Positions 34,074-42,487 of a stretch of DNA of 64,000 nt are shown one piece after another. Below the pieces are notes generated by a model that worked only from the letters and a program-made list of their open reading frames with translations, had not been told where the DNA came from and ran no database searches. The position numbers and the translations under genes are program-made. Source of the stretch: Mariniblastus sp964414815 (GTDB lineage Bacteria; Planctomycetota; Planctomycetia; Pirellulales; Pirellulaceae); contig CAYPXY010000005.1 in NCBI GenBank assembly GCA_964414815.1, forward strand, positions 110,391-174,390. Reading direction: 5' to 3'. How positions within the stretch are numbered: the stretch's first letter is position 1; every line of letters starts with the position of its first letter.

Positions 34074-34209
34074 TAGGCGACCGGCAGGCAAAAGTTTACC
34101 CAAGCGACATTGTGCTTCCCAGATGCTGAGTTGCGAGTCGCGGAGCGACTCGCCTACACTAGGGTACGTCTTTATCTGCCGGCTGCCTTATTATCTGCCG
34201 GCTGCCTTA
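34074..34209. repeat. Palindromic repeat, family C copy 1, overlapping the nusA stop codon
   Basis: Ends are TAGGCGACCGGCAG (34074-34087) and CTGCCGGCTGCCTTA (34176-34190). The last 19 bp are duplicated in tandem (34172-34190 and 34191-34209). A central palindrome GCGAGTCGC-GGA-GCGACTCGC is present. The second copy is at 48715-48831. The duplicated end supplies the TAA of nusA (34207-34209). The rest of the 440-bp nusA-infB gap (33767-34073) shows no gene or clear signal. Confidence 0.85.
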
Positions 34210-35550
34210 TGAGTCGCCCGTTGCCGAACTGTCGTCACTCGGGCTGCCGGAAGCATCATCCGCCTCTTCGGACTCATTCCCTTGGGATTCCCCCGCCTCA
34301 GACGTTGCGACGGCACTTTCCAAGAGTTCTTCCGCTTTCTGTTGTTTCTTCTTCTGTTCTGCTTCGGCTTTTTTCAGTTGCTTTTCTTCTGCGGCCCTTT
34401 TCTCAGCGACTTCGGCCAGCTCTTCAGCGCGGACCACGATGGCGTCCACCTGTTCTTCAGTCAAATCGCCCAGCCTCATCAAATCTTCCGGCTCGATCAC
34501 CGACAGATCGTCATACGAAAGGTAGCCTTCTCCGACCAACTGGTTGGCCAAGTCCTCACTGACACCGTCGATTTTGACAAAGCCCTGAACCGCGCGGTCG
34601 ATCTGCTTTTCCAGTTCGGACTGGGTCATGATTTCGATATCCCAATTGCACAATCGGGTCGCTAATCGAACGTTCTGGCCACGCTTGCCGATCGCCAGCG
34701 ACAATTGATCTTCGCGGACCAGCACGATGGCCCGGCCGATCAATTGACACAAAATCACTTCGTCCACTTCGGCGGGCTGCAAAGCGTTGGGAATCAACAC
34801 CATCGGGTCAGCATCCCAGCGGACAATATCAATTCGCTCATTGGACAGTTCGTCAATAATCCCCTTGATCCGGTTTCCCCGCACGCCGACACAGGCACCC
34901 ACACAATCGACCTTTGAGTCAGAACTGCTGACGGCGACCTTGGAACGCTGGCCCGGCTCACGCGAAATCGAGTTGACCGAAATCACCCCATCGACGATTT
35001 CCGGAATCTCCATTTCGAACAGCCGCTGAACAAACATCGGACGAGTCCGGCTGAGCACCACCTTGATGCGACTGCCTTGCGGTTTGACCTCGGTGACGAG
35101 TGCACGAATGCGGTCGCCGGGTTTGAAATCGTCTCCGGGAATCTGCTCGCCCTTGGGCAAAATGGCTTCGACCGGACCAAGCGTCACGGTTGTCAGCCGG
35201 GCTTCATTCCGGTGAACCGTGCCCGTGACAATGTCGTTGACGATTTCATTGAACTCTTCGATTTGCGAATCACGCTCTGCCTCGCGGACTTTTTGGATGA
35301 TGACCTGCTTGGCTGTCTGTGCTCCGATACGGCCGATGGTATCTTCGTAGTCCAGCTCTTCCTGTCCATTACGACCGGCAATTTCACCGGTGGCGCGGTC
35401 GATGAAGAACTCGATATCGGCTTCTTCGCCAAAATGTTTCCGCGCCGCCGACACCAACCCCGACTCGATCGCGACAAAGACGGTTTCTTTGTCAATGCTT
35501 TTTTCGCGATGGAGCGAATCGACAATTCGCAGAACTTCATTTGCGTTCAT
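34207..35550 (-). CDS. nusA: Transcription termination/antitermination factor NusA
   Basis: 447 residues. The N-terminal polymerase-binding domain (MNANEVLRIVDSLHREKSID) is followed by an S1 domain around residues 130-200, KH1 with GACVGVRGNRIKGIIDEL and KH2 with IGKRGQNVRLATRLCNWDI. One helix-hairpin-helix-like region follows (LVGEGYLSYDDLSVI), then a Lys/Glu coiled stretch and an acidic Ser/Asp/Glu tail (about 395-447). Its stop codon lies in a family C repeat. rimP, normally just upstream of nusA, is not found in the 1.5 kb before it. A heptad-type leader ends right at the ATG. Confidence 0.96.
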   Translation of the reverse strand: MNANEVLRIVDSLHREKSIDKETVFVAIESGLVSAARKHFGEEADIEFFIDRATGEIAGRNGQEELDYEDTIGRIGAQTAKQVIIQKVREAERDSQIEEFNEIVNDIVTGTVHRNEARLTTVTLGPVEAILPKGEQIPGDDFKPGDRIRALVTEVKPQGSRIKVVLSRTRPMFVQRLFEMEIPEIVDGVISVNSISREPGQRSKVAVSSSDSKVDCVGACVGVRGNRIKGIIDELSNERIDIVRWDADPMVLIPNALQPAEVDEVILCQLIGRAIVLVREDQLSLAIGKRGQNVRLATRLCNWDIEIMTQSELEKQIDRAVQGFVKIDGVSEDLANQLVGEGYLSYDDLSVIEPEDLMRLGDLTEEQVDAIVVRAEELAEVAEKRAAEEKQLKKAEAEQKKKQQKAEELLESAVATSEAGESQGNESEEADDASGSPSDDSSATGDS

Positions 35551-35600
35551 TTTTAGTTGTCAGTGGTCAGTGGCCAGTGGGTTGGTTGTCAGTTGTGGCA
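35551..35600 (-). repeat. Heptad-type leader before nusA
   Basis: On the nusA strand the leader reads CCACTGACCACTGACAAC and related 7-nt units, then TAAAAATG. Further diverged units of the same kind continue to about 35720. No Shine-Dalgarno site is visible. The glyS leader at 63871 is closely similar. Confidence 0.7.
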
Positions 35601-36254
35601 ATTTGCGGTTGTCATTCGGTGACCAGGAACGGGTTGTCAGTCGTCGATTGCTACGGGTGCAGTAACTCGCAGCCTGCAGCGATCAACGGACTACCAACAA
35701 CAGCCAACTGACAACAAAAAAAATTCCGCCGGTTCACGCATTCGTACGTCGCTTGATGCAACCCACCTACGTTCACCGCCGGACAGTTGGCGCGACTTGC
35801 CGATCCCGCTTCCGTTTTACGAAAGCCAAACCGAGAAGTCGTTGTCGGACTTGTCCCTATCCCCTTGAGCAACGATCAATCAACAATCGTTGCAGCCGGG
35901 CTTGGAAAAACTTGCTTAAACCACGGGCAATACTCCGCCACCAAACGTAGTGTTAGACCAAACGACAATCATCTAAAGGGAATCTGAGCGTCCATCATGG
36001 TCGCGTTCGCGAGAATGCGGAAGCGACACAAGTCGCTGAAATAACCGCTATCCTGGCGACCGAGATACGACGGAGGCGCAAAATTGCCTTCCAATTTTCA
36101 ATAAAGATACCGGATTTTTCGCGTTTCGTCAACCTGAAAACCTCTTTCAGAAATGTCAGGAGAAAAGACAGAAGCGGCAGACAGAGGCCAAAATCAGGCC
36201 AAAGACTGGCGGCAGGCAGAAATCGCTCGGAAAAGCAGCATTTTTTCGATACTT

Positions 36255-36330
36255 TGGCCGTCCAAATAGGCTCCAGGAAGAATACCCGAAAATCGGAGCA
36301 GAAACCGCCCGCGGTGCCTTGGCGACCTCT
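36255..36330 (+). repeat. Diverged direct repeat, unit 1
   Basis: About 65 bp containing AAATCGGAGCAGAA and then CCGCCCGCGGTGCCTT matches 36898-36965 (AAATCGGAGCAGAA, then TCGCTCACCGCGCCTT) in the same orientation. Both are followed by a stretch resembling GACCTCTGTGTGA or GTGATTCT. Origin unknown. Confidence 0.55.
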
Positions 36331-36388
36331 GTGTGAACCGTTTGCTGACCTCTGTCACCCGACCTGAGAAAAAATGGGGCCAACGTCT

Positions 36389-36510
36389 GGCCTGGTGGAA
36401 ATCATAACCCGAAGCGTAAGCGAGGGAAGAAACCCGGCCCCTCGCTTACGCTTCGGGTTATGATTCGAATAATATCAACAGTGATAGCAGAGAAATCCAC
36501 CAGCCCAGCC
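36389..36510. repeat. Nested palindromic repeat, family F copy 2
   Basis: Inner arms 36401-36427 and 36439-36464 match copy 1 with 26 paired bases and an 11-nt spacer. Outer arms GCCTGGTGGAAATC (left) and GAAATCCACCAGCCC (right, 36492-36506) give a second nested palindrome that copy 3 shares. A segment with TCTGTGCCTTGGTGACTCTG follows (about 36510-36535). Confidence 0.88.
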
Positions 36511-36693
36511 AACGTCTCTGTGCCTTGGTGACTCTGTGTGAGCCAATTTAGGCAGGAAGATGGAGGCAAGAACATTTCGGAACAATATCTTCCCAACGTG
36601 AATCCGCAAAATGGTCCACACCGCACAAATTGTATAAAATATTACACAACCAACCCATGTTCCAACGATGCATTGTCGTTGGCCACCCTAACC

Positions 36694-36720
36694 AAAGGAC
36701 ATGCGCCTTTAGAATGTGCT
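36694..36720 (+). repeat. Family D repeat, truncated copy
   Basis: AAAGGACATGCGCCTTTAG and the following bases match the left half of the full copy that begins 6 bp further on. A further partial copy with AAAGGACAGGCACC lies at about 36860-36886. Confidence 0.7.
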
Positions 36721-36725
36721 TAACC

Positions 36726-36784
36726 AAAGGACATGCACCTTTAGAATGTGCTAGCATAACTGGCCGGTCAAGTGCCTGTCCTTT
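36726..36784 (+). repeat. Family D palindromic repeat, full copy
   Basis: 59 nt with ends AAAGGACATGCAC and GTGCCTGTCCTTT (12 of 13 complementary). It is identical in 58 of 59 positions to 42418-42476, pointing to recent copying. The middle contains CTAGCATAACTGGCCGG. Confidence 0.85.
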
Positions 36785-36897
36785 GTTTACAAAGAGGGCA
36801 CAAAGGACGCAAAGAGGGCGCAAAGGACGGGCACCTGCCTGGCCTGCAATTTTTTCACAAAGGACAGGCACCTTTGGAATGGTGCAAGCAGAACTTT

Positions 36898-36965
36898 GGC
36901 CTCCCAAATGGGTTCAAAAAGAATATCTGGAAATCGGAGCAGAATCGCTCACCGCGCCTTTGTGA
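36898..36965 (+). repeat. Diverged direct repeat, unit 2
   Basis: Second copy of the unit at 36255-36330. It ends about 60 bp before the DUF1549 start codon, so it may form part of that gene's leader. Confidence 0.5.
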
Positions 36966-37024
36966 TTCTATATACAAGTAGTTTACGGCTCTCTGCAACC
37001 TGGCCTAAATTCAGGACATTTCCT

Positions 37025-39028
37025 ATGAACCGCAATGATTCTCCAAAAATGGTGGCAAGAACTGTTCAACTATTGGGAATGCTTATTTGTGTGGCGTTTC
37101 TGTTTACGTCCACCAGCTTGGCACAATCTCTGGTTGGCGTTGACAACCGCTCCGTGAATCGTGTTGAGCGAACTAAAATTCTCGATATCAGCAATCAAAT
37201 CGACAAACGGGTCTCGCAAACACTGGCGGAGCAAAACCAGCTTCTCAACCCGCTGGCAAGCGACGAAGTGTTTGTGCGTCGAATCTATCTGGATATCGTT
37301 GGACGAATCCCCACATTGGACGAGATCACTCGATTTCTTGAATCGGAATCAAGCAACAAGCGAGCTGACCTCATCGACGAGTTGCTCGACTCGTGGGGCT
37401 ATGTCAGCCATCATTACAACTATTTTGCAGATTTGCTTCGCGCCCGATCACGACTGCAAAACAATATCGCCGGCCAGCCTTATATTGACTTCATCAAAGA
37501 CTCGCTTGAAGCCAACCAGCCGTACGATCAGTTCGTGCATGCGTTGATCGCCTCGGAAGGCCCATTGCTGGAGCGGGGTAATGGAGCCACAGGCTACTAT
37601 CTCCGCGATTTCGGGATGCCGGAAGACAATATGTCGAATACGGTTCGAGTCTTTCTTGGGACGCGGCTTGAATGCGCCCAGTGTCACGACCATCCATACG
37701 ACAAGTGGACCCAGCGACAGTACTTTGAGATGGTCGCGTTCACCGGCGGGATGAGTTATCGCGATCCAATGGGCGATGCAAATTCGATGGATGTCGCCAG
37801 GTTGGTCCGCGATCAAACGCTTTCGAACGATGAGCGCCGGATTCTGCGCCAAGTCATTCAACCGATATTCAACGGCGTGTCCGGTTCAGGCACCGGTCTT
37901 GCCCGATTGCCAGAAGGATTCCAAGGAAGTGACGGAAAAGCATTCGAAATCGTCAAAGCGAAAACGATTTTCGGTGAACAACCCGAACTGGACCCGAGGA
38001 TTCCGCGCAGCGGTCGTAACCTCGGCAACCGTCAGCGTCAACAAATGGTTCGTCGGCCGCAACAGATTCCTGGCGCCCGCGAGATCGGATCGCGACGTAT
38101 TTTTGCGGACTGGTTGATCGATGCCGACAATCCGCGCTTTGCCAAAGTGATCGCCAACCGGATGTGGAAGCAGGCGATGGGACTCGGATTGATCGAACCG
38201 GTCGATGTGATCGACGATAGCACGGTGGCGTCGAATGAAGCGCTGCTGGACATGCTGACTCAATCGATGATTGAGTTGGATTTTGATCTGAAACAGTATC
38301 TGCGAGCGATCTACAATTCGCGAACGTATCAAGGTGTGGCCGTGACCCACGACATTCTTGACCCAGCAGAATTCTACTTCAACGGCCCCGTGATGCGTCG
38401 AATGACGGCGGAACAGATTTGGGATTCGCTGCTGACGCTGGTGTATCCGGAGACAGATCAACGAGCGAGTACCACGGGACTTGGTCGACAATTTCGGAGA
38501 TTAGGAATCGACGCGGTCGATGCTTATGATGCTTACGATCAACTCAAGGAAATGTCCGCCGAGGAGATTCTCGATCTCACCAAGTCGATTGCCAGTGGCC
38601 AACGACAACCGCAAATGACCATGAATCGTGATCGGCGGTCGCGAAACCAGAATCCGTTCGTCCGCTCGTCCGAGCTGCCTTCGCCGGCTCCTCCCGGTCA
38701 TTTTCTGCGGGAGTTCGGCCAATCGGATCGCGAAGAAATTGAAAATGCCAACAGCGAGCCTTCGGTGATTCAGGTACTTTCACTGATGAATGGTTTTGTC
38801 GAGCAACAGTTGACTCAAAATCGAAACGCGGTTCTGCTGAAACACACACAGCAGGCAAGTTCCCACTCGGTCAGAATCGAAAAAACATTTCTGGCGATGC
38901 TGAGCCGATATCCGACGAAATCCGAACAAGAGACCTGGCTCCTTGAATTTAAATCCAGTCCGCGCGATGCCGAGGCCGATTTGATTTGGACACTGGCTAA
39001 TTCAGCCGAATTTATTTTTGTGAAGTAG
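37025..39028 (+). CDS. Exported DUF1549/DUF1553 protein with CxxCH motif
   Basis: 667 residues from the ATG at 37025; the upstream open frame to 36896 runs through repeats. A signal peptide (VQLLGMLICVAFLFTSTSLAQ) precedes the DUF1549 domain (about 60-260), which shows FVRRIYLDIVGRIPT and RVFLGTRLECAQCHDHPYD. DUF1553 follows (about 350-660), with FADWLIDADNPRFAKVIANRMWK and FYFNGPVMRRMTAEQIWDSL. CAQCH has the form of a haem-c attachment site, but in this family haem binding is not established. These proteins are hugely expanded in planctomycetes and almost always precede a DUF1501 gene, as here (4 bp gap). Their function is unknown. Confidence 0.93.
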   Translation: MNRNDSPKMVARTVQLLGMLICVAFLFTSTSLAQSLVGVDNRSVNRVERTKILDISNQIDKRVSQTLAEQNQLLNPLASDEVFVRRIYLDIVGRIPTLDEITRFLESESSNKRADLIDELLDSWGYVSHHYNYFADLLRARSRLQNNIAGQPYIDFIKDSLEANQPYDQFVHALIASEGPLLERGNGATGYYLRDFGMPEDNMSNTVRVFLGTRLECAQCHDHPYDKWTQRQYFEMVAFTGGMSYRDPMGDANSMDVARLVRDQTLSNDERRILRQVIQPIFNGVSGSGTGLARLPEGFQGSDGKAFEIVKAKTIFGEQPELDPRIPRSGRNLGNRQRQQMVRRPQQIPGAREIGSRRIFADWLIDADNPRFAKVIANRMWKQAMGLGLIEPVDVIDDSTVASNEALLDMLTQSMIELDFDLKQYLRAIYNSRTYQGVAVTHDILDPAEFYFNGPVMRRMTAEQIWDSLLTLVYPETDQRASTTGLGRQFRRLGIDAVDAYDAYDQLKEMSAEEILDLTKSIASGQRQPQMTMNRDRRSRNQNPFVRSSELPSPAPPGHFLREFGQSDREEIENANSEPSVIQVLSLMNGFVEQQLTQNRNAVLLKHTQQASSHSVRIEKTFLAMLSRYPTKSEQETWLLEFKSSPRDAEADLIWTLANSAEFIFVK

Positions 39029-39032
39029 CTTT

Positions 39033-40322
39033 ATGAAAGACGATACTCTCTCCCGTCGTACGGTTGTCAGCGGTGCTGCCAGAACCTTTCTTGGACTCAG
39101 CGCCCTGTCGGTGTTTTCAAACTGGGTGAAGCCCCTCGAAGCAGCACCTGCCCGGTTTCGCGAGCCAGGCAAAGCCAAATCGGTGATTTACCTGTTCATG
39201 AACGGAGGCATGAGCCAGCTCGACACGTTTGACACCAAACCCGGCTCGGATACACAAGGCCCTGTCGAATCGATCAAGACCAATGCCGACGGAATTCTGA
39301 TCAGCCAGTTCTTTCCGAACATGGCGCACCAGATGGACAAAGTCGCCGTGATCAACAGCATGTACTCCAGTCAGGGTGCCCACGAGCAAGGGCGGTATTT
39401 CATGCACACCAGTTACGAGATGCGCGGAACGATCCGCCATCCCGATCTCGGCGCCTGGAGTGCGTTTCATTTGGGCAAAATCAACCCGGGTCTTCCCGCA
39501 AATGTGAAGGTCGGCGGCAACAGTGCTGGGCTGGGCGGCGGCTTTCTGGAGTCGGAGTTCGCAGCGCTGCCGATTGGCGATCCGACAGCCGGTTTACAGC
39601 ACAGCAAATTGCCGCGGCGCGTTTCCGAATCCCGTTTCGCGAACCGCATGCAACGTCTCGAGCAGATGAATCGCGAATTCGCCGACCAGCATGACACCAA
39701 GCTCTCACGGGCGTATACGCAGATGTACGATGAAGCCGTTCGGCTGATGAAAAGCGAAGACCTCCAGGCGTTCGACTTGACGCAAGAGAAGCCGGCCGTG
39801 CGCGACCGATATGGAGATAACCCATTCGGCCAGGCCTGTTTACTCGCTCGGCGGCTGGTGCAGCATGGAGTCCGTTTCATCGAAGTCGACAACGGCGGTT
39901 GGGATACCCACACCGACAATTTCGATCAGGTGGAAACCAAAGGAGCCATTCTCGATCAGGCATTGGCGGCTTTAATCGGCGATTTGTCTGAAAACGGATT
40001 GCTTGAGGAGACACTGGTGGTCCTGGCAACCGAATTTGGCAGGACACCGACCATTGTGATGGATCAGAACAACGGCCGCAATCATTACCCGCAAGCATTC
40101 ACCTGTCTATTAGCGGGCGGTGGGATCAAGGGCGGGATTCGACACGGCAAAACGGATGCCAAGGGGCACGAGATCATTGAAGATCGAGTCACGATTCCCG
40201 ACTTCAACGCCACGATTGCTTACGCGTTGGGAATCCCGCTCAACGCCGAGACCCATTCGCCCTCACAACGCCCGTTCAAAGTGGCCGATACCGGCCAACC
40301 CGTGTTGGAGTTGTTTGCCTGA
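39033..40322 (+). CDS. Tat-exported DUF1501 protein
   Basis: 429 residues. The N-terminus has a twin-arginine signal (SRRTVVSGAARTFLGLSALSVF). The body matches the sulfatase-like alpha/beta fold of DUF1501: VIYLFMNGGMSQLDTFDTKP near the start, QGAHEQGRYFMHTSY, FIEVDNGGWDTHTDNF and VLATEFGRTPTI near the end, holding the conserved Asp and His residues. It starts 4 bp after the DUF1549 stop, so the two are one operon, and both are exported. Predicted hydrolase or binding role is not proven. Confidence 0.93.
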   Translation: MKDDTLSRRTVVSGAARTFLGLSALSVFSNWVKPLEAAPARFREPGKAKSVIYLFMNGGMSQLDTFDTKPGSDTQGPVESIKTNADGILISQFFPNMAHQMDKVAVINSMYSSQGAHEQGRYFMHTSYEMRGTIRHPDLGAWSAFHLGKINPGLPANVKVGGNSAGLGGGFLESEFAALPIGDPTAGLQHSKLPRRVSESRFANRMQRLEQMNREFADQHDTKLSRAYTQMYDEAVRLMKSEDLQAFDLTQEKPAVRDRYGDNPFGQACLLARRLVQHGVRFIEVDNGGWDTHTDNFDQVETKGAILDQALAALIGDLSENGLLEETLVVLATEFGRTPTIVMDQNNGRNHYPQAFTCLLAGGGIKGGIRHGKTDAKGHEIIEDRVTIPDFNATIAYALGIPLNAETHSPSQRPFKVADTGQPVLELFA

Positions 40323-40340
40323 GCCAATCCAGTTGTCTGG

Positions 40341-40694
40341 CTATTTTTTTTTATCTAATTTTTTTTCCAGTTCAATGCCCCAGTCATGCATGGCAAAAAG
40401 GACGGGTTTGAGCTTCTGACCCAGTGGCGTTAAACCGTACTCGACTTTGAGAGGCGTCCGCTGCTGTACATCTCGGGAAATGACACCCCATTTTTCCAGC
40501 TCTCGAAGTTGCCGCGTAAGCGTTCTTGTCGAGATACCCCGAAGAGCCCGATTCAACTCGCCAAAACGCGTGGTGCCTTCGAGAAGATGATGGATGATTA
40601 ACACCTTCCAACGGCCACCGATCGCCTGGAGGGTCGTCTCCACAGGACATCCGACGGTCTTTTTGCCATTCTTCCGATCCCTTGTGCCTACCAT
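40341..40694 (-). CDS. HxlR-family transcriptional regulator
   Basis: 117 residues. The HxlR winged helix is clear: CPVETTLQAIGGRWKVLII, LLEGTTRFGELNRALRGIS, TRTLTRQLRELEKWGVISR and VEYGLTPLGQKLKPVL. The Cys in GCPVE can act as a redox or electrophile sensor in this family (as in HypR or YodB). AAGGA sits before the start. It diverges from the YcaC-like hydrolase and pirin genes, so it most likely controls them; the shared 151-bp region contains the direct repeat GTATAAGTATAAA (about 40763-40776) as a possible operator or -10 site. Confidence 0.93.
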   Translation of the reverse strand: MVGTRDRKNGKKTVGCPVETTLQAIGGRWKVLIIHHLLEGTTRFGELNRALRGISTRTLTRQLRELEKWGVISRDVQQRTPLKVEYGLTPLGQKLKPVLFAMHDWGIELEKKLDKKK

Positions 40695-40845
40695 AAATTT
40701 CCTTCAGCAACAAAAAAACTGATTACAAAAAAGCCCATACTGGCCTCTCAACCAACCCACGAGTATAAGTATAAATCATGAGGCACAAAGTTTCCTGTCA
40801 CAAGTTATGATTTGATTTTGATTTACACTTTTTGAGGAGAAGACG

Positions 40846-41541
40846 ATGACCAAGACTCAATTTAACAAATGGATGATCGACCCCAACGACGCCGTTTTAC
40901 TGTTGATCGATCACCAAAGTGGATTATTTCAGTTGGTTAAAGACATGGACGTGCCGACGTTGCGCAATAACGTCATTGCGTTGGCCAAAGCAGCAAAGCT
41001 GACCAGAACACCAACCTTTACGACGGCTTCGGTACCCGATGGCCCCAATGGTCCGCTGATTCCGGAGATTCACAACGTTAATCCGGATGCGGTCTACATC
41101 CCGCGCACCGGACAAATTAATGCCTGGGATAATCCGGAATGGGTTCAGGCGATCGAGAAAACGGGTCGCAAAACCCTGATTATCGCCGGCACGCTCACCA
41201 GCGTTTGCATGGCGTTTCCTACGTTAAGCGCCCTCGAAGCCGGCTACAAGGTATTCAACGTCGTCGATGCTTCCGGCAACTACTCCGCGATGGCGACCGA
41301 CGTCACACTCGCTCGCGTTGTCCAGGCCGGAGCCATTCCAACGGATACTTTTGCTACGCTGGCGGAACTGATGAGCACCTGGAATCGCCCCGATGCGATG
41401 GAGTTTGGGGAGATCATGAAAGACCATATTGTACCGCACTACCAATTGCTGTTCGAGAGCTACGTGAAAGCTCAAAGTGTTCAGAAGGATGGACACGAAA
41501 CCAAACTGGATAAGTTCGAAGCGGCTCAAGCCAAAAAATGA
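40846..41541 (+). CDS. YcaC-like isochorismatase-family cysteine hydrolase
   Basis: 231 residues. The fold's catalytic Asp is D22 in LLIDHQSGLF and its nucleophile Cys is in TLTSVCMAFPTLSALEAG (about residue 125). The run PNGPLIPEI, then INAWDN and TGRKTLIIAGT are typical of YcaC-type members, whose physiological substrate is unknown. The C-terminal 50 residues extend past the usual YcaC end and are charged. A good ribosome site GAGGAG lies 6 bp before the ATG. Pirin starts 6 bp downstream, and the HxlR gene diverges. Such sets often respond to quinone or electrophile stress, which is an inference here. Confidence 0.92.
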   Translation: MTKTQFNKWMIDPNDAVLLLIDHQSGLFQLVKDMDVPTLRNNVIALAKAAKLTRTPTFTTASVPDGPNGPLIPEIHNVNPDAVYIPRTGQINAWDNPEWVQAIEKTGRKTLIIAGTLTSVCMAFPTLSALEAGYKVFNVVDASGNYSAMATDVTLARVVQAGAIPTDTFATLAELMSTWNRPDAMEFGEIMKDHIVPHYQLLFESYVKAQSVQKDGHETKLDKFEAAQAKK

Positions 41542-41547
41542 TCTCTC

Positions 41548-42405
41548 ATGAAAACGATTCGTCAAGTGGTTCGTAACGTTCCTCCGCACTGGGTGGGGGA
41601 TGGCTTTCCGGTACGGAGCCTGTTTTCCTATCAAGATGGAAATGCATTCGACCCGTTTCTGTTGCTGGACTATGCAGGGCCTTATGAGTTTGCGCCCGCA
41701 GAGGCCAAACGCGGCGTGGGCGAGCATCCACATCGTGGATTCGAAACGGTGACCATCCTGTACCAAGGAGAGCTGGAGCATGGTGATTCCAGCGGCGCCC
41801 GTGGCTCGATTGGCCCCGGCGATGTGCAGTGGATGACGGCGGCGTCCGGTCTGGTCCATGAAGAGTTCCATAGTGAACGTTTTGCCCGCGAGGGAGGAAC
41901 GCTGGAGATGGTGCAATTGTGGGTCAATCTTCCGGCGAAAGACAAATCGTCGCCGCCCAAGTATCAGGAAATCCTCGCCCATCAAATTCCAGCCGTGGCG
42001 CTCGATGAGGGGGCCGGGGAGGTGCGCGTTATCGCAGGCCAATTTCGCGGCACCCCAGGGGCCGCGACCACGTTCACGCCCATCAATGTTTGGGATCTGC
42101 GGATCGATCAAGCAAGCCGCACTCCACTTTCGCTACCGGAAGGTCACACGGCATTGCTTGTGAATCAGCACGGCAGGGTGGTCGTCAATGATTCTGAAAC
42201 CTTGAACGATGGGGAACTAGTCCGATTCGATCGGACAGGCACCGACTTGGTGATTGAAACCCAGGATGCAGCGAGGATGTTGTTGCTCAGCGGCAGTCCC
42301 ATCGATGAACCGATCGTCGGACGCGGACCGTTTGTGATGAATACCCAAGACGAGATTCGTCAAGCGATTCTTGATTTCCAAAATGGGAAAATGGGGCGTT
42401 TATAA
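41548..42405 (+). CDS. Pirin-family cupin protein
   Basis: 285 residues with two cupin-like halves. The metal-binding set of pirins is present in the N-terminal half: HPHRGFETVTILYQGELEH and, further on, GLVHEEF, giving His, His, His and Glu ligands. DYAGPYEFAPAEAKRGVGEH precedes it. Pirins of this type can have quercetin 2,3-dioxygenase activity or act as redox-sensing cofactors. It is co-transcribed with the YcaC-like hydrolase (6 bp gap). A family D hairpin begins 12 bp after the stop and could terminate the operon. Confidence 0.94.
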   Translation: MKTIRQVVRNVPPHWVGDGFPVRSLFSYQDGNAFDPFLLLDYAGPYEFAPAEAKRGVGEHPHRGFETVTILYQGELEHGDSSGARGSIGPGDVQWMTAASGLVHEEFHSERFAREGGTLEMVQLWVNLPAKDKSSPPKYQEILAHQIPAVALDEGAGEVRVIAGQFRGTPGAATTFTPINVWDLRIDQASRTPLSLPEGHTALLVNQHGRVVVNDSETLNDGELVRFDRTGTDLVIETQDAARMLLLSGSPIDEPIVGRGPFVMNTQDEIRQAILDFQNGKMGRL

Positions 42406-42417
42406 AGGCTAAGAAAC

Positions 42418-42476
42418 AAAGGACATGCACCTTTAGAATGTGCTAGCATGACTGGCCGGTCAAGTGCCTGTCCTTT
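42418..42476 (+). repeat. Family D palindromic repeat, second full copy
   Basis: Differs from 36726-36784 at one position only (CATGAC for CATAAC). It starts 12 bp after the pirin stop codon. The arms can form a 13-bp hairpin with one mismatch, but no T-run follows. Confidence 0.85.
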
Positions 42477-42487
42477 GCCTTCCTTTT

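Larger units (their letters stand above)
35551..37024. other. 1.47-kb repeat-rich intergenic region between nusA and the DUF1549 gene
   Basis: The longest gene-free stretch in the window. It contains, left to right, heptad repeats (35551-35720), about 400 bp with no recognisable feature, a diverged 65-bp repeat pair (36255-36330 and 36898-36965), a family F palindrome, family D copies and short tandem CAAAGAGGGC units (36790-36828). rimP is absent. I checked for tmRNA or tRNA because CTCCGCCACCA occurs at about 35934-35944, but no matching arms were found. Open frames here give only repeat-derived peptides. Confidence 0.6.

Noticed and set aside
35934..35944. CTCCGCCACCA resembling a tmRNA or tRNA 3' end
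   Set aside because: No T-arm precedes it and no complementary 5' acceptor strand was seen.
36630..36965. 111-residue open frame over family D repeats
   Set aside because: Peptide is translated repeat DNA; same bases occur at 42.4 kb outside any gene.
37025..39028. CAQCH as proof of a cytochrome c
   Set aside because: The motif is constant in DUF1549, where haem attachment is not established, so only the motif is reported.
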